A stretch of DNA of 64,000 nt from Candidatus Aenigmatarchaeota archaeon. GTDB taxonomy: Archaea > Aenigmatarchaeota > Aenigmatarchaeia > CG10238-14 > SCSR01. The notes beneath the pieces are model-generated. The model searched no databases, had not been told where the DNA came from, and was given only the letters and a program-made list of their open reading frames with translations. The stretch covers positions 124,001 to 188,000 of the forward strand of contig JACPAE010000002.1 in assembly GCA_016181005.1 (NCBI GenBank), in the 5' to 3' direction. Positions 10,563 through 19,588 of this stretch are shown piece by piece (the first letter of the stretch is position 1; every line of letters begins with the position of its first letter). A program made the position numbers and the translations under genes.

Positions 10563-10868
10563 TCATTTCTTAACGCTAAACCAAACTTTTCCTACGATTA
10601 AATCTTTCTCGATAGCGCCGAAGTGCCTGCTGTCTTTGCTGAAATCCCGATTGTCTCCCACGACATAGAACTTGTCCGAATTCGTTATTACTGAAATCCT
10701 CTTAAGCAGAAACATATCCCTTTCTATCGGATGCTTTATAACTACAACGTCTCCGCGCGAAGGCTTGGCGAACCTATATGCCATCTTGTTGACTAGGACA
10801 TAGTCTCCAGCCTTGAAAGTAGGTTCCATGCTCTTATCCTGAACTTTGAATCGCAATATTGGAAACAT
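10563..10868 (-). CDS. sodX: S26-family signal-peptidase-like protein, candidate Ni-SOD maturation protease SodX
   Basis: KSMEPTFKAGDYVLVNK (Ser), FLLKRI (Lys), GDNRDFSKDSRHFG; directly downstream of sodN. Confidence 0.8.
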   Translation of the reverse strand: MFPILRFKVQDKSMEPTFKAGDYVLVNKMAYRFAKPSRGDVVVIKHPIERDMFLLKRISVITNSDKFYVVGDNRDFSKDSRHFGAIEKDLIVGKVWFSVKK

Positions 10869-10906
10869 GAAATCATATGATTACAAACGATTTAAATTGT
10901 TTTAAT

Positions 10907-11395
10907 TTACTTCTTTGATATCGGATACACCGTTTCGTTGCCGGTTGGATAAGGCGCCTTGAATCTGGTCGTGCCGTAGCCTTTGGTCTCCCAGAAAATC
11001 TCAGCTATCCTGTTGACATCTTCAAGCAGTTCTTCTGAAGCTTCCAAATTAACCTCCTGCCTCGCCTTTGACGCTGTTTTCATAATTTTCCATACAAGCT
11101 CGTGCAATTCCGGATATTTCTGCACATGCTCAGGCTTGAAATAATCCCCCCACAGTATCCTGACTTCCTGCTTGCACAACTCCGCATGCTGCTCCTTCAC
11201 AGCCGTGAACCTGGCAATTTTGTGCGGGTCTCCTTTAGACTCTTCGATAAGGCTAGTCATCCTTATCACGGTATGCGCGGCCATTTGTGCCATATGTGGA
11301 TCGTAAATCCCGCACGGAATGTCACAATGCGCATGCGCTGTCTTTGCCGGAAAAATCTTGTTTAACTCATCAAGCAGATGATGCAGAAAGGGCAT
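10907..11395 (-). CDS. sodN: Nickel superoxide dismutase (SodN) precursor
   Basis: Ni-hook HCDIPCGIYDP after a ~22-aa leader ending AHA; whole length resembles the four-helix Ni-SOD. Confidence 0.9.
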   Translation of the reverse strand: MPFLHHLLDELNKIFPAKTAHAHCDIPCGIYDPHMAQMAAHTVIRMTSLIEESKGDPHKIARFTAVKEQHAELCKQEVRILWGDYFKPEHVQKYPELHELVWKIMKTASKARQEVNLEASEELLEDVNRIAEIFWETKGYGTTRFKAPYPTGNETVYPISKK

Positions 11396-11420
11396 AATTT
11401 ACTTTAAACCTCGCACCTAT

Positions 11421-11432
11421 TTAAAACTACGC
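11421..11432 (-). promoter_or_regulatory. Candidate TATA box (GTTTTAAATAGG) for sodN, ~26-37 nt upstream of ATG
   Basis: Archaeal TATA-like sequence at leaderless spacing. Confidence 0.45.
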
Positions 11433-11475
11433 AGCTCAGCTAATTATAAAAGCATTAATTTCCTAAAGAATCTAA

Positions 11476-11943
11476 GTGAAACCTATGTTTGCTGTGGTGA
11501 GAATCAAGAGCGCGATTGACATGCGGAGAAGCGTGAAGGACACTCTGAAGATGCTCAGGCTGAACGAACCGAACCACTGCGCACTGGTTCCGAACAATAC
11601 TTCCTACAGGGGCATGTTGGACAAGGTGAAGGACTTTGTCGCTTTCGGCGAGGTTGAGAAGGAGACTGTGGCTAGAATTCTTGAGAAAAGGCTGAGGCAA
11701 GAAGGCGGGAACAAACTTGATGGGAACACGCTAAAGTCGCTGACAAAATTCAACTCCAACGAAGAGCTTGCGGAAGCTTTGATGCAGGGCAATGCAAAGT
11801 TGAGCAGTTTTAAAGGTTTGCAGCCCAATTTCAGACTAACGCCTCCTTCAAAGGGATTCAAAAACACGAAGGAGCATTATCCAAAAGGAGACTTGGGATA
11901 CAGAGGGACTGACATAAAGGAATTATTGGAAAGGATGATGTGA
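11476..11943 (+). CDS. rpl30: 50S ribosomal protein L30
   Basis: MFAVVRIKSAIDMRRSVKDTLKMLRLNEPNHCALVPNNTSYRGMLDKVKDFVAFGEV. Confidence 0.95.
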   Translation: MKPMFAVVRIKSAIDMRRSVKDTLKMLRLNEPNHCALVPNNTSYRGMLDKVKDFVAFGEVEKETVARILEKRLRQEGGNKLDGNTLKSLTKFNSNEELAEALMQGNAKLSSFKGLQPNFRLTPPSKGFKNTKEHYPKGDLGYRGTDIKELLERMM

Positions 11944-12377
11944 TGGTCGTAAGGAAGAGGAAGAAGCACAGCAGGTTCAGGGGAAATAGGCACTATCACG
12001 GCTCTCACAAGAACTGGAAGGGAGGTGGAAACAGAGGTGGCAGGGGACAAGCAGGGATGCACAAGCACAAGTGGACTTTTACTGTCAAGTATGACCCGGA
12101 CCATTACGGCAAGCACGGATTCACGAGGCACGCGCAAGTAAAGGAAATAAAAGCGATTAACCTGAAGGATTTGGACAGGATAATCGACAGGCTTGTTGCC
12201 CAAAAATTGGCCGGGGAAGAAAATGGGAAGGTAAAAATAAATTTGCCGAAGATAGGTTATGACAAACTGCTTGGTTCTGGAAATGTCACAAGGCCTCTTA
12301 TAGTTGAAGCCAAACAATTTTCCAAGAACGCGGTTGCAAAGCTGGAAAAGGCTGGCGGCAAGAGTGTTAAGTTATGA
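11940..12377 (+). CDS. rpl15: 50S ribosomal protein L15
   Basis: RGNRHYHGSHKNWKGGGNRGGRGQAGMHKHKW. Confidence 0.95.
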   Translation: MMVVRKRKKHSRFRGNRHYHGSHKNWKGGGNRGGRGQAGMHKHKWTFTVKYDPDHYGKHGFTRHAQVKEIKAINLKDLDRIIDRLVAQKLAGEENGKVKINLPKIGYDKLLGSGNVTRPLIVEAKQFSKNAVAKLEKAGGKSVKL

Positions 12378-13801
12378 ACGAGGAGCAGGCCCCGGAAAAA
12401 AAGGACTTGGCAAGAAGGCTTTTGAGTTTTTTCCCGGCAATTGCAAAGCCTGAATACAAGCACGGAATCAACACCAAATTGAAATGGACAGGAATCGCCC
12501 TTTTGTGCTACCTTCTTCTGTCATGGACGCCTGTGTTCGGCGTTGACAGAGAAGCGAGTTTCGAGCAGTTCAGGTTCCTGGAAATAGTCCTGGGCTCAAA
12601 ATTCGGAAGCCTGATGACGCTGGGTATAGGCCCTATCGTCACAGCCGGTATCATAATGCAGCTTTTGGTAGGCTCCAAGATAATCAACTGGGACACGACA
12701 AAGCCAGAGGGGAGGAAAAAGTTCCAGACATGGAACAAGCTGCTTGGAATTTCTCTCGCATTCTTGGAAGCAATAGTTTTTGTGATTGCAGGCGCGCTCC
12801 CTGTTACCGGAGGCGCTCCCATAATCGTTGCGGTTATTTTCCAGCTTGCGCTTGGCGGTATAATCGTCATCCTTTTGGATGAATTGGTAACCAAGTGGGG
12901 ATTCGGATCGGGCATTAGCTTGTTCATAGCTGCAGGTGTTGCAACCCAGCTTTTCATCGGATTGCTCAGTCCTCTTGCTGCTGGCGGCAGGTATGCTGGA
13001 GGTATACCAGGCTTTATATTCGGCCTGCTTGAAGGCAACTCATACTCGGCAATGATTTACTTAATTCCTGTCATAACGACTGCCGTAATTTTGTCCATCG
13101 TGGTCTACGTGCAGCACATCAACGTTGAAATCCCGCTTTCATTTTCGAAAATCAGGGGCTTTGGCAGGCCTTGGGCTCTGAAGCTGCTTTACACGAGCAA
13201 TATTCCTGTGATTCTTACAGCTGCATTGCTTGCCAATGTCCAGCTGCTTGCGAGAGTGGGGACTCACATCACGCCTGAAGGTCTGACTTGCGGCTTGCTC
13301 GGGTGCTTCGACCAGTCGAACAATGCACTAAGCGGGGCAGTATACTATCTTTCGGCACCGGGCGGAGGTAGCGTGTACAACAGCTTTCTGATGGAAATCA
13401 TCACAGGCACTTTGATACACACCGAGGTCTTCCGGGCGTTGACCTACATGCTTTTTCTGGTCATAGGCTCCGTCATATTTTCAGTCTTCTGGGTAAACAC
13501 GGCAGGCATGGGAGCCTCCACAGTTGCAGGACAGCTTGGCGGTGCAGGCATGCAGATATCTGGGTACAGGCGCGACGATAGGGTCATGGAGTCTGTCTTG
13601 AACCGCTACATACCTGCGCTCTCTGTCTTGGGCGGCATAGCTATAGGATTGCTGGCGGCAACGGCCGATTTAATCGGGGCTATAGGCACTGGAACTGGAA
13701 TACTTTTAACTGTTATGATTATGTATAACTATTATGAGCAGCTGCAGCGCGAGAACTTGGACGAGGCGCATCCATTCATAAGGAAATTGGCGGGCGGATA
13801 A
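12374..13801 (+). CDS. secY: Preprotein translocase subunit SecY
   Basis: 475 aa multi-TM; GIGPIVTAGIIMQLLVGSKII; located after L15. Confidence 0.95.
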   Translation: MNEEQAPEKKDLARRLLSFFPAIAKPEYKHGINTKLKWTGIALLCYLLLSWTPVFGVDREASFEQFRFLEIVLGSKFGSLMTLGIGPIVTAGIIMQLLVGSKIINWDTTKPEGRKKFQTWNKLLGISLAFLEAIVFVIAGALPVTGGAPIIVAVIFQLALGGIIVILLDELVTKWGFGSGISLFIAAGVATQLFIGLLSPLAAGGRYAGGIPGFIFGLLEGNSYSAMIYLIPVITTAVILSIVVYVQHINVEIPLSFSKIRGFGRPWALKLLYTSNIPVILTAALLANVQLLARVGTHITPEGLTCGLLGCFDQSNNALSGAVYYLSAPGGGSVYNSFLMEIITGTLIHTEVFRALTYMLFLVIGSVIFSVFWVNTAGMGASTVAGQLGGAGMQISGYRRDDRVMESVLNRYIPALSVLGGIAIGLLAATADLIGAIGTGTGILLTVMIMYNYYEQLQRENLDEAHPFIRKLAGG

Positions 13802-13802
13802 C

Positions 13803-14291
13803 ATGGTCTTTGACGGGTTGATATCGGCATTCGCAACTTTGATGAACCCTGTGTTCTCACCTCTTCTAGTGTTCCATCCGGCAATTGCTCTGATGTTGTT
13901 TGCCGTTTTCATGAGCCTGGTTATATTCGGCATAAACAAGGTCATGATAGATAAGAAGGTGGCGAAAGATGTCAAGAACAAGCTTGCCGAAGTAAGGGAA
14001 AATTTGACGAAAGCCCAGAAGGAAGGTAGGAAGGAGGACATAAACAAGTTCCTGAACGAGTACATGAAAATAAACAACCAGTACATGAAGCAGATGTTGA
14101 AGGTTGTTGTAGTTTCGACTATTGTTGTAATTTTCCTGTTCCCGTGGGTTCCGGCAACTTTTGGCGACACCGCAGTTGCGGCCCTGCCATTCTCACTGCC
14201 GTTTATTGGAAGCGGCGCACATTGGATATTTTGGTACTTGCTTATTTCCCTCGCGTCAAGCTGGCTGCTGAGGAAGTTCATAGGTGAGTAG
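13803..14291 (+). CDS. DUF106/EMC3/TMCO1-family (YidC/Oxa1-superfamily-like) membrane protein
   Basis: 162 aa, TM plus coiled coil, conserved position after secY. Confidence 0.75.
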   Translation: MVFDGLISAFATLMNPVFSPLLVFHPAIALMLFAVFMSLVIFGINKVMIDKKVAKDVKNKLAEVRENLTKAQKEGRKEDINKFLNEYMKINNQYMKQMLKVVVVSTIVVIFLFPWVPATFGDTAVAALPFSLPFIGSGAHWIFWYLLISLASSWLLRKFIGE

Positions 14292-14531
14292 ATGAAGAAG
14301 GTTAAGAGAAGGACGCCGAAAGGAAGAATCAGCATTCAACGCAAGAGAGAAAAGCCGTCGGTTGCAAGATGCGCCACTTGTAAGATGCCGTTGCATGGAA
14401 TTCCCAAGTTGACGCAGAATGAGAGGGGAAAGTTGGCTAAGAGCCAGAGAGTTCCTTCGAGGCCTTATGGCGGGAATTTGTGTGCAGACTGTTCGAGAGA
14501 AGTTTTTAGGGAAAGGACAAGAATAATTTAA
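14292..14531 (+). CDS. rpl34e: 50S ribosomal protein L34e
   Basis: CATCKMPLHGIPKLTQNERGKLAKSQRVPSRPYGGNLC. Confidence 0.92.
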   Translation: MKKVKRRTPKGRISIQRKREKPSVARCATCKMPLHGIPKLTQNERGKLAKSQRVPSRPYGGNLCADCSREVFRERTRII

Positions 14532-14544
14532 CAATAATGCTCTT

Positions 14545-14874
14545 TCATTGGAGGTGTGGATTGATGTACCTCTCGTATTCATCTGCCTGTTCATCTACCC
14601 ATTGCCGATAGGGATTCCTTATAAAGTCCTGGGATAGTAAGTGATCGATCAGCATCAAAATAGCAGCTGGGCTTAGTGTTTTGAAAATGCTGTATGGTAT
14701 CTCATAATACTGTTGAAGTATTCCAGCACAGGGTTCAAGGCTGTCGCCGATTATTTTTTCTGTTTTTATGTAAGGTTTAGTATACTCTATACCTATTCGA
14801 GAAATTTCCAAACACCTGTGCTTTATAAACTTAATTAAACACAAAAAGATATAAAATAGTGAATTTTGTGGCAA
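14545..14874 (-). CDS. Hypothetical protein (start uncertain)
   Basis: 109 aa, protein-like composition, but overlaps the L14e start so the true start is probably downstream. Confidence 0.4.
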   Translation of the reverse strand: MPQNSLFYIFLCLIKFIKHRCLEISRIGIEYTKPYIKTEKIIGDSLEPCAGILQQYYEIPYSIFKTLSPAAILMLIDHLLSQDFIRNPYRQWVDEQADEYERYINPHLQ

Positions 14875-15218
14875 GCATAGAACCTGGAAATGTATGTGTC
14901 AAAATTACTGGACGGGAGGCCGGACAGTACTGCGTTGTGTTGAAGAAAGTCAACAATAGTTTTGTTCTGGTTACAGGACCCAAACAACTGACAGGAATTA
15001 AGAGGAGGCAGTGCAACATTGCCCATCTTGAACCGACGCAACACAGAATTGATGTGAGCTCAGATACAACAGACGAAGATGTGGTTGCCGCCTATGAGAA
15101 AGCCAATCTTGTCACTAAATTGAAGCTGAAAAAGCCTTCTGCCGGCGAGATGAAAGGAAGGAAATCGGAAGGCAAGTCTAAGGCTGAAGAAAAACCGAAG
15201 AAAGCGAAATCAGAATAA
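14859..15218 (+). CDS. rpl14e: 50S ribosomal protein L14e
   Basis: EPGNVCVKITGREAGQYCVVLKKVNNSFVLVTGPKQLTGIKRRQCNIAHLEPT. Confidence 0.9.
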   Translation: MNFVASIEPGNVCVKITGREAGQYCVVLKKVNNSFVLVTGPKQLTGIKRRQCNIAHLEPTQHRIDVSSDTTDEDVVAAYEKANLVTKLKLKKPSAGEMKGRKSEGKSKAEEKPKKAKSE

Positions 15219-15240
15219 ATGGAATTTCCCAGTCTTAATT

Positions 15241-16197
15241 ATGTGGTTGGTTAAATCGGAAGATGCTACAAATTCCGAGTACGGGAAATCGCCGAATGAA
15301 AGGACTGTAGGAGAATTGATTAAATCTTCTGTGATAATCGTTGACAAGAATGCAGGGCCGACTTCTCATCAAGTCACTGCATGGGCAAAGAATATTTTTT
15401 CTGCAAAATTAGCAGGGCATGGAGGTACCTTGGATCCTGGCGTAACCGGCGTCCTGCCTGTGGCTTTAGATAATGCGACCAAGATTATGTCCGTGTTGTC
15501 CGGACTCGATAAAGAGTATATTTGCGTGATGCATTTGCACAAGGAAGTGCCGGAAGATGTTTTAAGGAAGACTATTTCGGACAAATTCCTGGGAAAAATC
15601 AGGCAAACACCGCCTAAGAAATCGGCAGTTGAAAGAAGGGAGAGGGAGAGAACTATCCATTTTTTCGACATTCTGGAGATTGAAGGAAAGGATGTGCTGT
15701 TTAAAGTCGGCTGCGAAGCCGGAACTTACATAAGGAAACTTTGCGATGACATCGGGAGAACTTTAGGCACTGGAGCGCATATGTCGGAACTAAGGAGGAC
15801 GAAAGCTGGGAATTTCACTGAGGATGATGCACATTCGCTGGTTAGTGTGCGGGACGCTTTTGAGTTCTGGAAGAGCAACGATGAAAAGAAGCTGAGAGCT
15901 ATGCTGATACCGGCGGAGTATGCTATACCAAACGTGAAGAAAATCTTTGTGAAGGACTCTGCTGTTGATGCGTTGTGCAACGGTGCACCCTTGTATCCCA
16001 GTGGCGCGGCAAGAATCCAGGAGGATATCGCCAAAGGTGAGACTGTAGCTTTGATGACATTAAAGGAAGAACTAATAGCTTTAGGGATAGCAAAGATGAC
16101 AAGCGAGGAAATACTCAAGAGAAAGACTGGGATAGTGGCAAGAGTCGACCGGGTTCTGATGCAACGGGGAATCTACCCGAAATGGAATAAAGCTTAA
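15241..16197 (+). CDS. cbf5: tRNA/rRNA pseudouridine synthase Cbf5 (TruB family, PUA domain)
   Basis: DKNAGPTSHQVTAW, GHGGTLDPGVTGVLPVAL. Confidence 0.95.
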   Translation: MWLVKSEDATNSEYGKSPNERTVGELIKSSVIIVDKNAGPTSHQVTAWAKNIFSAKLAGHGGTLDPGVTGVLPVALDNATKIMSVLSGLDKEYICVMHLHKEVPEDVLRKTISDKFLGKIRQTPPKKSAVERRERERTIHFFDILEIEGKDVLFKVGCEAGTYIRKLCDDIGRTLGTGAHMSELRRTKAGNFTEDDAHSLVSVRDAFEFWKSNDEKKLRAMLIPAEYAIPNVKKIFVKDSAVDALCNGAPLYPSGAARIQEDIAKGETVALMTLKEELIALGIAKMTSEEILKRKTGIVARVDRVLMQRGIYPKWNKA

Positions 16198-16222
16198 TAA
16201 GGCTAAAATACAGTGAGGATTT

Positions 16223-16510
16223 ATGAAAATTTCGGATATAAAGCCGGGAATGAGCGGGATAACTATAGAGGCCAAGGTTGTGGAGATTGGGGAGAGAAGG
16301 GATGTAAACACAAAATACGGTGTGAAGAGCGTTGCTGATGTCGTTATCGAGGATGAGACAGGGCAAGTAAAATTGTCGTTGTGGGAAAACCAGATTGATT
16401 CAGTTTCTGAAGGAGACACAATCTCAATCAAAGGGGCTTACGTCACTCAGTTCAGGGATACGATGCAGCTGAACATTCCAAGGACTGGCGGCATGGAAGT
16501 TCTCAAGTAA
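16223..16510 (+). CDS. OB-fold nucleic-acid-binding protein (RPA/SOSS-B-like)
   Basis: 95 aa; VADVVIEDETGQVKLSLWENQIDSVSEGDTISIKGAYVTQF. Confidence 0.8.
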   Translation: MKISDIKPGMSGITIEAKVVEIGERRDVNTKYGVKSVADVVIEDETGQVKLSLWENQIDSVSEGDTISIKGAYVTQFRDTMQLNIPRTGGMEVLK

Positions 16511-16513
16511 ATC

Positions 16514-16861
16514 TTAAATTCTTATATCTGATTTAGAAAAACAAGCTTCTGGTAGTATTGCACAACCATCTACAAAATCTAAACCTCTTTCCTTTTCATA
16601 CTGTTTGAAACGCTTTGTAACTTCTGCAGGCTCTATACCGTAGCTCTCTCCTAAAATTATCAATTGTCCATAGATTTCTGCTCGAGTGGGCTTGGCCAAA
16701 GTTATTACTCTCTTCAAAGTGTCAATTTCTTGTACCTTACTCTGCAATTGCGCGTTTAGACGGCTAACTTCAGTGTTTCTACTATTATAACCTACCGTAC
16801 CTGCATACAGCATAAGAGGTAGTAACATGTACGCTAAGAGAGACCTTGACATAATTATCAA
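16514..16861 (-). CDS. Hypothetical protein with N-terminal TM
   Basis: 115 aa ORF ending directly after the OB-fold gene. Confidence 0.45.
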   Translation of the reverse strand: MIIMSRSLLAYMLLPLMLYAGTVGYNSRNTEVSRLNAQLQSKVQEIDTLKRVITLAKPTRAEIYGQLIILGESYGIEPAEVTKRFKQYEKERGLDFVDGCAILPEACFSKSDIRI

Positions 16862-16970
16862 GTAAACTGTGGCTATTTAAGCTTTCGTAGCTGAGGTCGC
16901 TAACCTATAAAATATCTTCCTTAACAATATTCTAGTAGGCTTAAGAGCTGATTTACGAGATGATGTGTAT

Positions 16971-17116
16971 GCCGAGGTCGCTCAATCTGGTGGAGCACTG
17001 GATAGCTTAGCTAGGTGAATCTTGAGTCAACAGGTTGTGATGATTGGTGATTGAAAGACAACCAGCGGGCGTAAAATAAGCGCAAGCCTATGTGGGTTCA
17101 AATCCCACCCTCGGCG
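16971..17116 (+). tRNA. tRNA-like locus, probably intron-containing; isotype unresolved, discriminator G
   Basis: 7-bp acceptor GCCGAGG/CCTCGGC, D-arm GCTC-AATCTGGTG-GAGC, T-arm GTGGG-TTCAAAT-CCCAC; 146 nt overall. Confidence 0.7.
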
Positions 17117-17237
17117 CTCTTAAAGATTTAAATACTTTGCATTCAAACTTTATCGCATGGGAAACACTTTACAGGGGGACTTGCTAGTTCTAACTGAATG
17201 GTTTCTCGATTAAACCAAAAATAAGGAGGTAACTACA

Positions 17238-17645
17238 ATGAGATTTGGTGGAAGAGGAGGTCCTGGAGGAAGACGATTTGGCGGAGGCCCTAGATTTGGC
17301 GGCGGACGCGATCGTGATTTCAGAGACCGACGCGACGATTTGCCCAAACCGGTAAAAGTCGGCGACGAGTTCGATGTCGAAATAAAGGAAATGGGCTCGA
17401 ACGGCGACGGCATAGCAAGGATAAACAACTTTGTTGTGTTCGTTAAAGGCGCTGGTATGGGTGAAAAGCCTCACATCAAGATAACTGACGTGAGGAACAG
17501 ATTCGCCATAGCTGAAAAAACTGACGGTTCATCGTCCACGGAAGAGGCTACTGAAGCGCCGAGCGTGGATGACGACGAAGGTGAAGGCGAAAGTGGCGAA
17601 GGAAACGACAAAGAAAGCGATGACGAAGACAGCAAAGAAGAGTGA
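17238..17645 (+). CDS. TRAM-domain protein with N-terminal RGG/GGRF-rich and C-terminal acidic tails
   Basis: VGDEFDVEIKEMGSNGDGIARINNFVVFVKGAGMGEKPHIKITDVRNRFAIAE. Confidence 0.85.
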   Translation: MRFGGRGGPGGRRFGGGPRFGGGRDRDFRDRRDDLPKPVKVGDEFDVEIKEMGSNGDGIARINNFVVFVKGAGMGEKPHIKITDVRNRFAIAEKTDGSSSTEEATEAPSVDDDEGEGESGEGNDKESDDEDSKEE

Positions 17646-17781
17646 CTAAGCACGCTTTCATTTTTTCTTTCTTTATTTTTTTTTGCCAAGTTCTTAAAAT
17701 AATTTTCCTATTTCCTTTGCTGTTTCGGCGGGATTTTTCAAACTCCCTTAAAGAAATAAGCTACAACAACCAATTAAGAAT

Positions 17782-18495
17782 ATGGAGAACGAGCATAAAG
17801 AACTGGTTCTTACAACGTCGAGATTTTATTTCTTGGGAAACTATTTCATAGCGCTTCTAACGATTATTTTTCTTGTTCTGGCATATACTTCATTTAATTT
17901 TACATTCACGCTTACGCCGAAGAACCAGTCGGAACTGGTCTCAACGTTGGTTGTCCTAGGCATAGCTGCTATAGCGGTTGTGATGGTAGAGCAGCCCGAG
18001 TGGGAGAAATTCCGTACGAAGTTTTTCGTGACAATGAATGAGGTCGTCAAGGAAGAAGGCATCATACAGAAGGAGAGGGTCGTGCTGCCGTATGCGACTG
18101 TTGCTGACATCAGGGCGCAGATGGGATTCATGGGCCGGCTTCTCAACTACGGGACGGTGAGTGTAAGCTCGTTCAAACCCGGCAGTGACATGGTTATGAA
18201 GGGCGTGCGAAGACCTGAAAAAGTTCATATCATGATACAGAACCGTGTGAATATGCTAAGAGAAGGGCAGCTGCAGATGTTTGGCAAGAGAGAGGGAGGG
18301 AAAGGAGAACAAGCTGATGAGAAGATATACGAACTTGAGAACAAGAGGAGCGAGCTGGAGGAGATGATAGAAAAGACCAAGGAGTCGTTCTACAACAGAG
18401 AGATAGATGAAGGGCAATTCAACAGCACAGTGGAGAAATTCCAGCAGCAGATTATAGAGATTGACGTAAAGCTCAAGAAATTGGGCAAAAAGTAA
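17782..18495 (+). CDS. Membrane protein with bPH2-like domain and C-terminal coiled coil
   Basis: Two TMs then VTMNEVVKEEGIIQKERVVLPYATVADIRAQMGFMGRLLNYGTVSVSS. Confidence 0.7.
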   Translation: MENEHKELVLTTSRFYFLGNYFIALLTIIFLVLAYTSFNFTFTLTPKNQSELVSTLVVLGIAAIAVVMVEQPEWEKFRTKFFVTMNEVVKEEGIIQKERVVLPYATVADIRAQMGFMGRLLNYGTVSVSSFKPGSDMVMKGVRRPEKVHIMIQNRVNMLREGQLQMFGKREGGKGEQADEKIYELENKRSELEEMIEKTKESFYNREIDEGQFNSTVEKFQQQIIEIDVKLKKLGKK

Positions 18496-18509
18496 CTTAA
18501 CGATGGTTT

Positions 18510-18656
18510 TTGTCCCCGATAAATGCGGTGGCTGGAACTAGAGTAGATGTTATTTTAGACCACTTGAAAAAACTAGAAAAGGAAGGTAAAGTGTTAAAAG
18601 AACGGGAAGGCAAAAGATATATTTGGTGTGTAAATGCCCACAAATCAAGGACCTGA
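18510..18656 (+). CDS. Possible mini winged-helix protein or remnant (48 codons, TTG start)
   Basis: AVAGTRVDVILDHLKKLEKEGKVLKEREGKRYIWCVN, overlapping the next gene; not in ORF track because short. Confidence 0.35.
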   Translation: MSPINAVAGTRVDVILDHLKKLEKEGKVLKEREGKRYIWCVNAHKSRT

Positions 18657-19521
18657 ATATTTTGCTGCGGAACGGAAATACCTACAGTCTAGAACAAAAT
18701 TAGAAAAAATGACCTGGCTGGAGGAAATGATACGCACCTCTGTGAAACATAAAGGCACTGAAAAACTGCTAGCCGATTTACGAAAGCGCCTGGCTAAATT
18801 GAAAAAAGAGGCTTACATACAAAGGAAAAAGAGTGGAAAACCGAAGGTTTCAATAAGGAAGGAAGGAGCTGCACAGATTTGCATCATAGGATTTACTAAT
18901 TCTGGGAAAAGCACGCTTTTGAATTCACTGACAAACGCGAAAGCCGATATTGCATCCTATCCATATACTACGAAAAAGCCAGTTGTCGGGATGATGGATT
19001 ACGAGGATTTGAGGTTCCAGCTGATTGAAATACCGGCCACCTTCGAGTCCGAGTCTATGAGCCTTTTGCACACATGTGATCTGATTATAGCCGTACTGGA
19101 CAGCACCCAAAACGTTCAGGAGCAGAGGGAAGAATTGGTCAGAATTTTAAAGGAGAATAGGCTGGAAAACAAGAAAATAATTTTTGCCAAGAACAAGAGC
19201 ACTGTCTGCGGCCTGGACAGGGAAACCATCTGCATGGATACCAAATCCGGCATAGGACTGGAGGAAATAAAAGAAAGGACTTGGAAAGCTCTTGACAAGA
19301 TAAGGATTTATACCAAATCTCCCAAAAAGCCTAAATCAATTCCAGCCCTTGCCCTTAAGAAGGATGCGACAGTGGCAGATTTGGCAAAAGAAATACACAA
19401 GGATTTTATGAAAATTTTCAAATACGCGAGAATATTCAATTCAAGCAAATTTTCTGGGAAAAAAGTGGGTTTGGACTACAAATTGCACGATAATGACGTT
19501 GTGGAGATACATTCACGGTGA
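18634..19521 (+). CDS. OBG/Drg-type GTPase with C-terminal TGS domain
   Basis: GFTNSGKSTLLNSLTNAKADIASYPYTTKKPVVGMM; TGS end KKVGLDYKLHDNDVVEIHSR. Confidence 0.88.
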   Translation: MPTNQGPEYFAAERKYLQSRTKLEKMTWLEEMIRTSVKHKGTEKLLADLRKRLAKLKKEAYIQRKKSGKPKVSIRKEGAAQICIIGFTNSGKSTLLNSLTNAKADIASYPYTTKKPVVGMMDYEDLRFQLIEIPATFESESMSLLHTCDLIIAVLDSTQNVQEQREELVRILKENRLENKKIIFAKNKSTVCGLDRETICMDTKSGIGLEEIKERTWKALDKIRIYTKSPKKPKSIPALALKKDATVADLAKEIHKDFMKIFKYARIFNSSKFSGKKVGLDYKLHDNDVVEIHSR

Positions 19522-19588
19522 TGAAATAGTTTTCCCGAAAAAACAATACTTTTTTAAGTAAAAAACTATATAAATTATAGAAAAGAAA

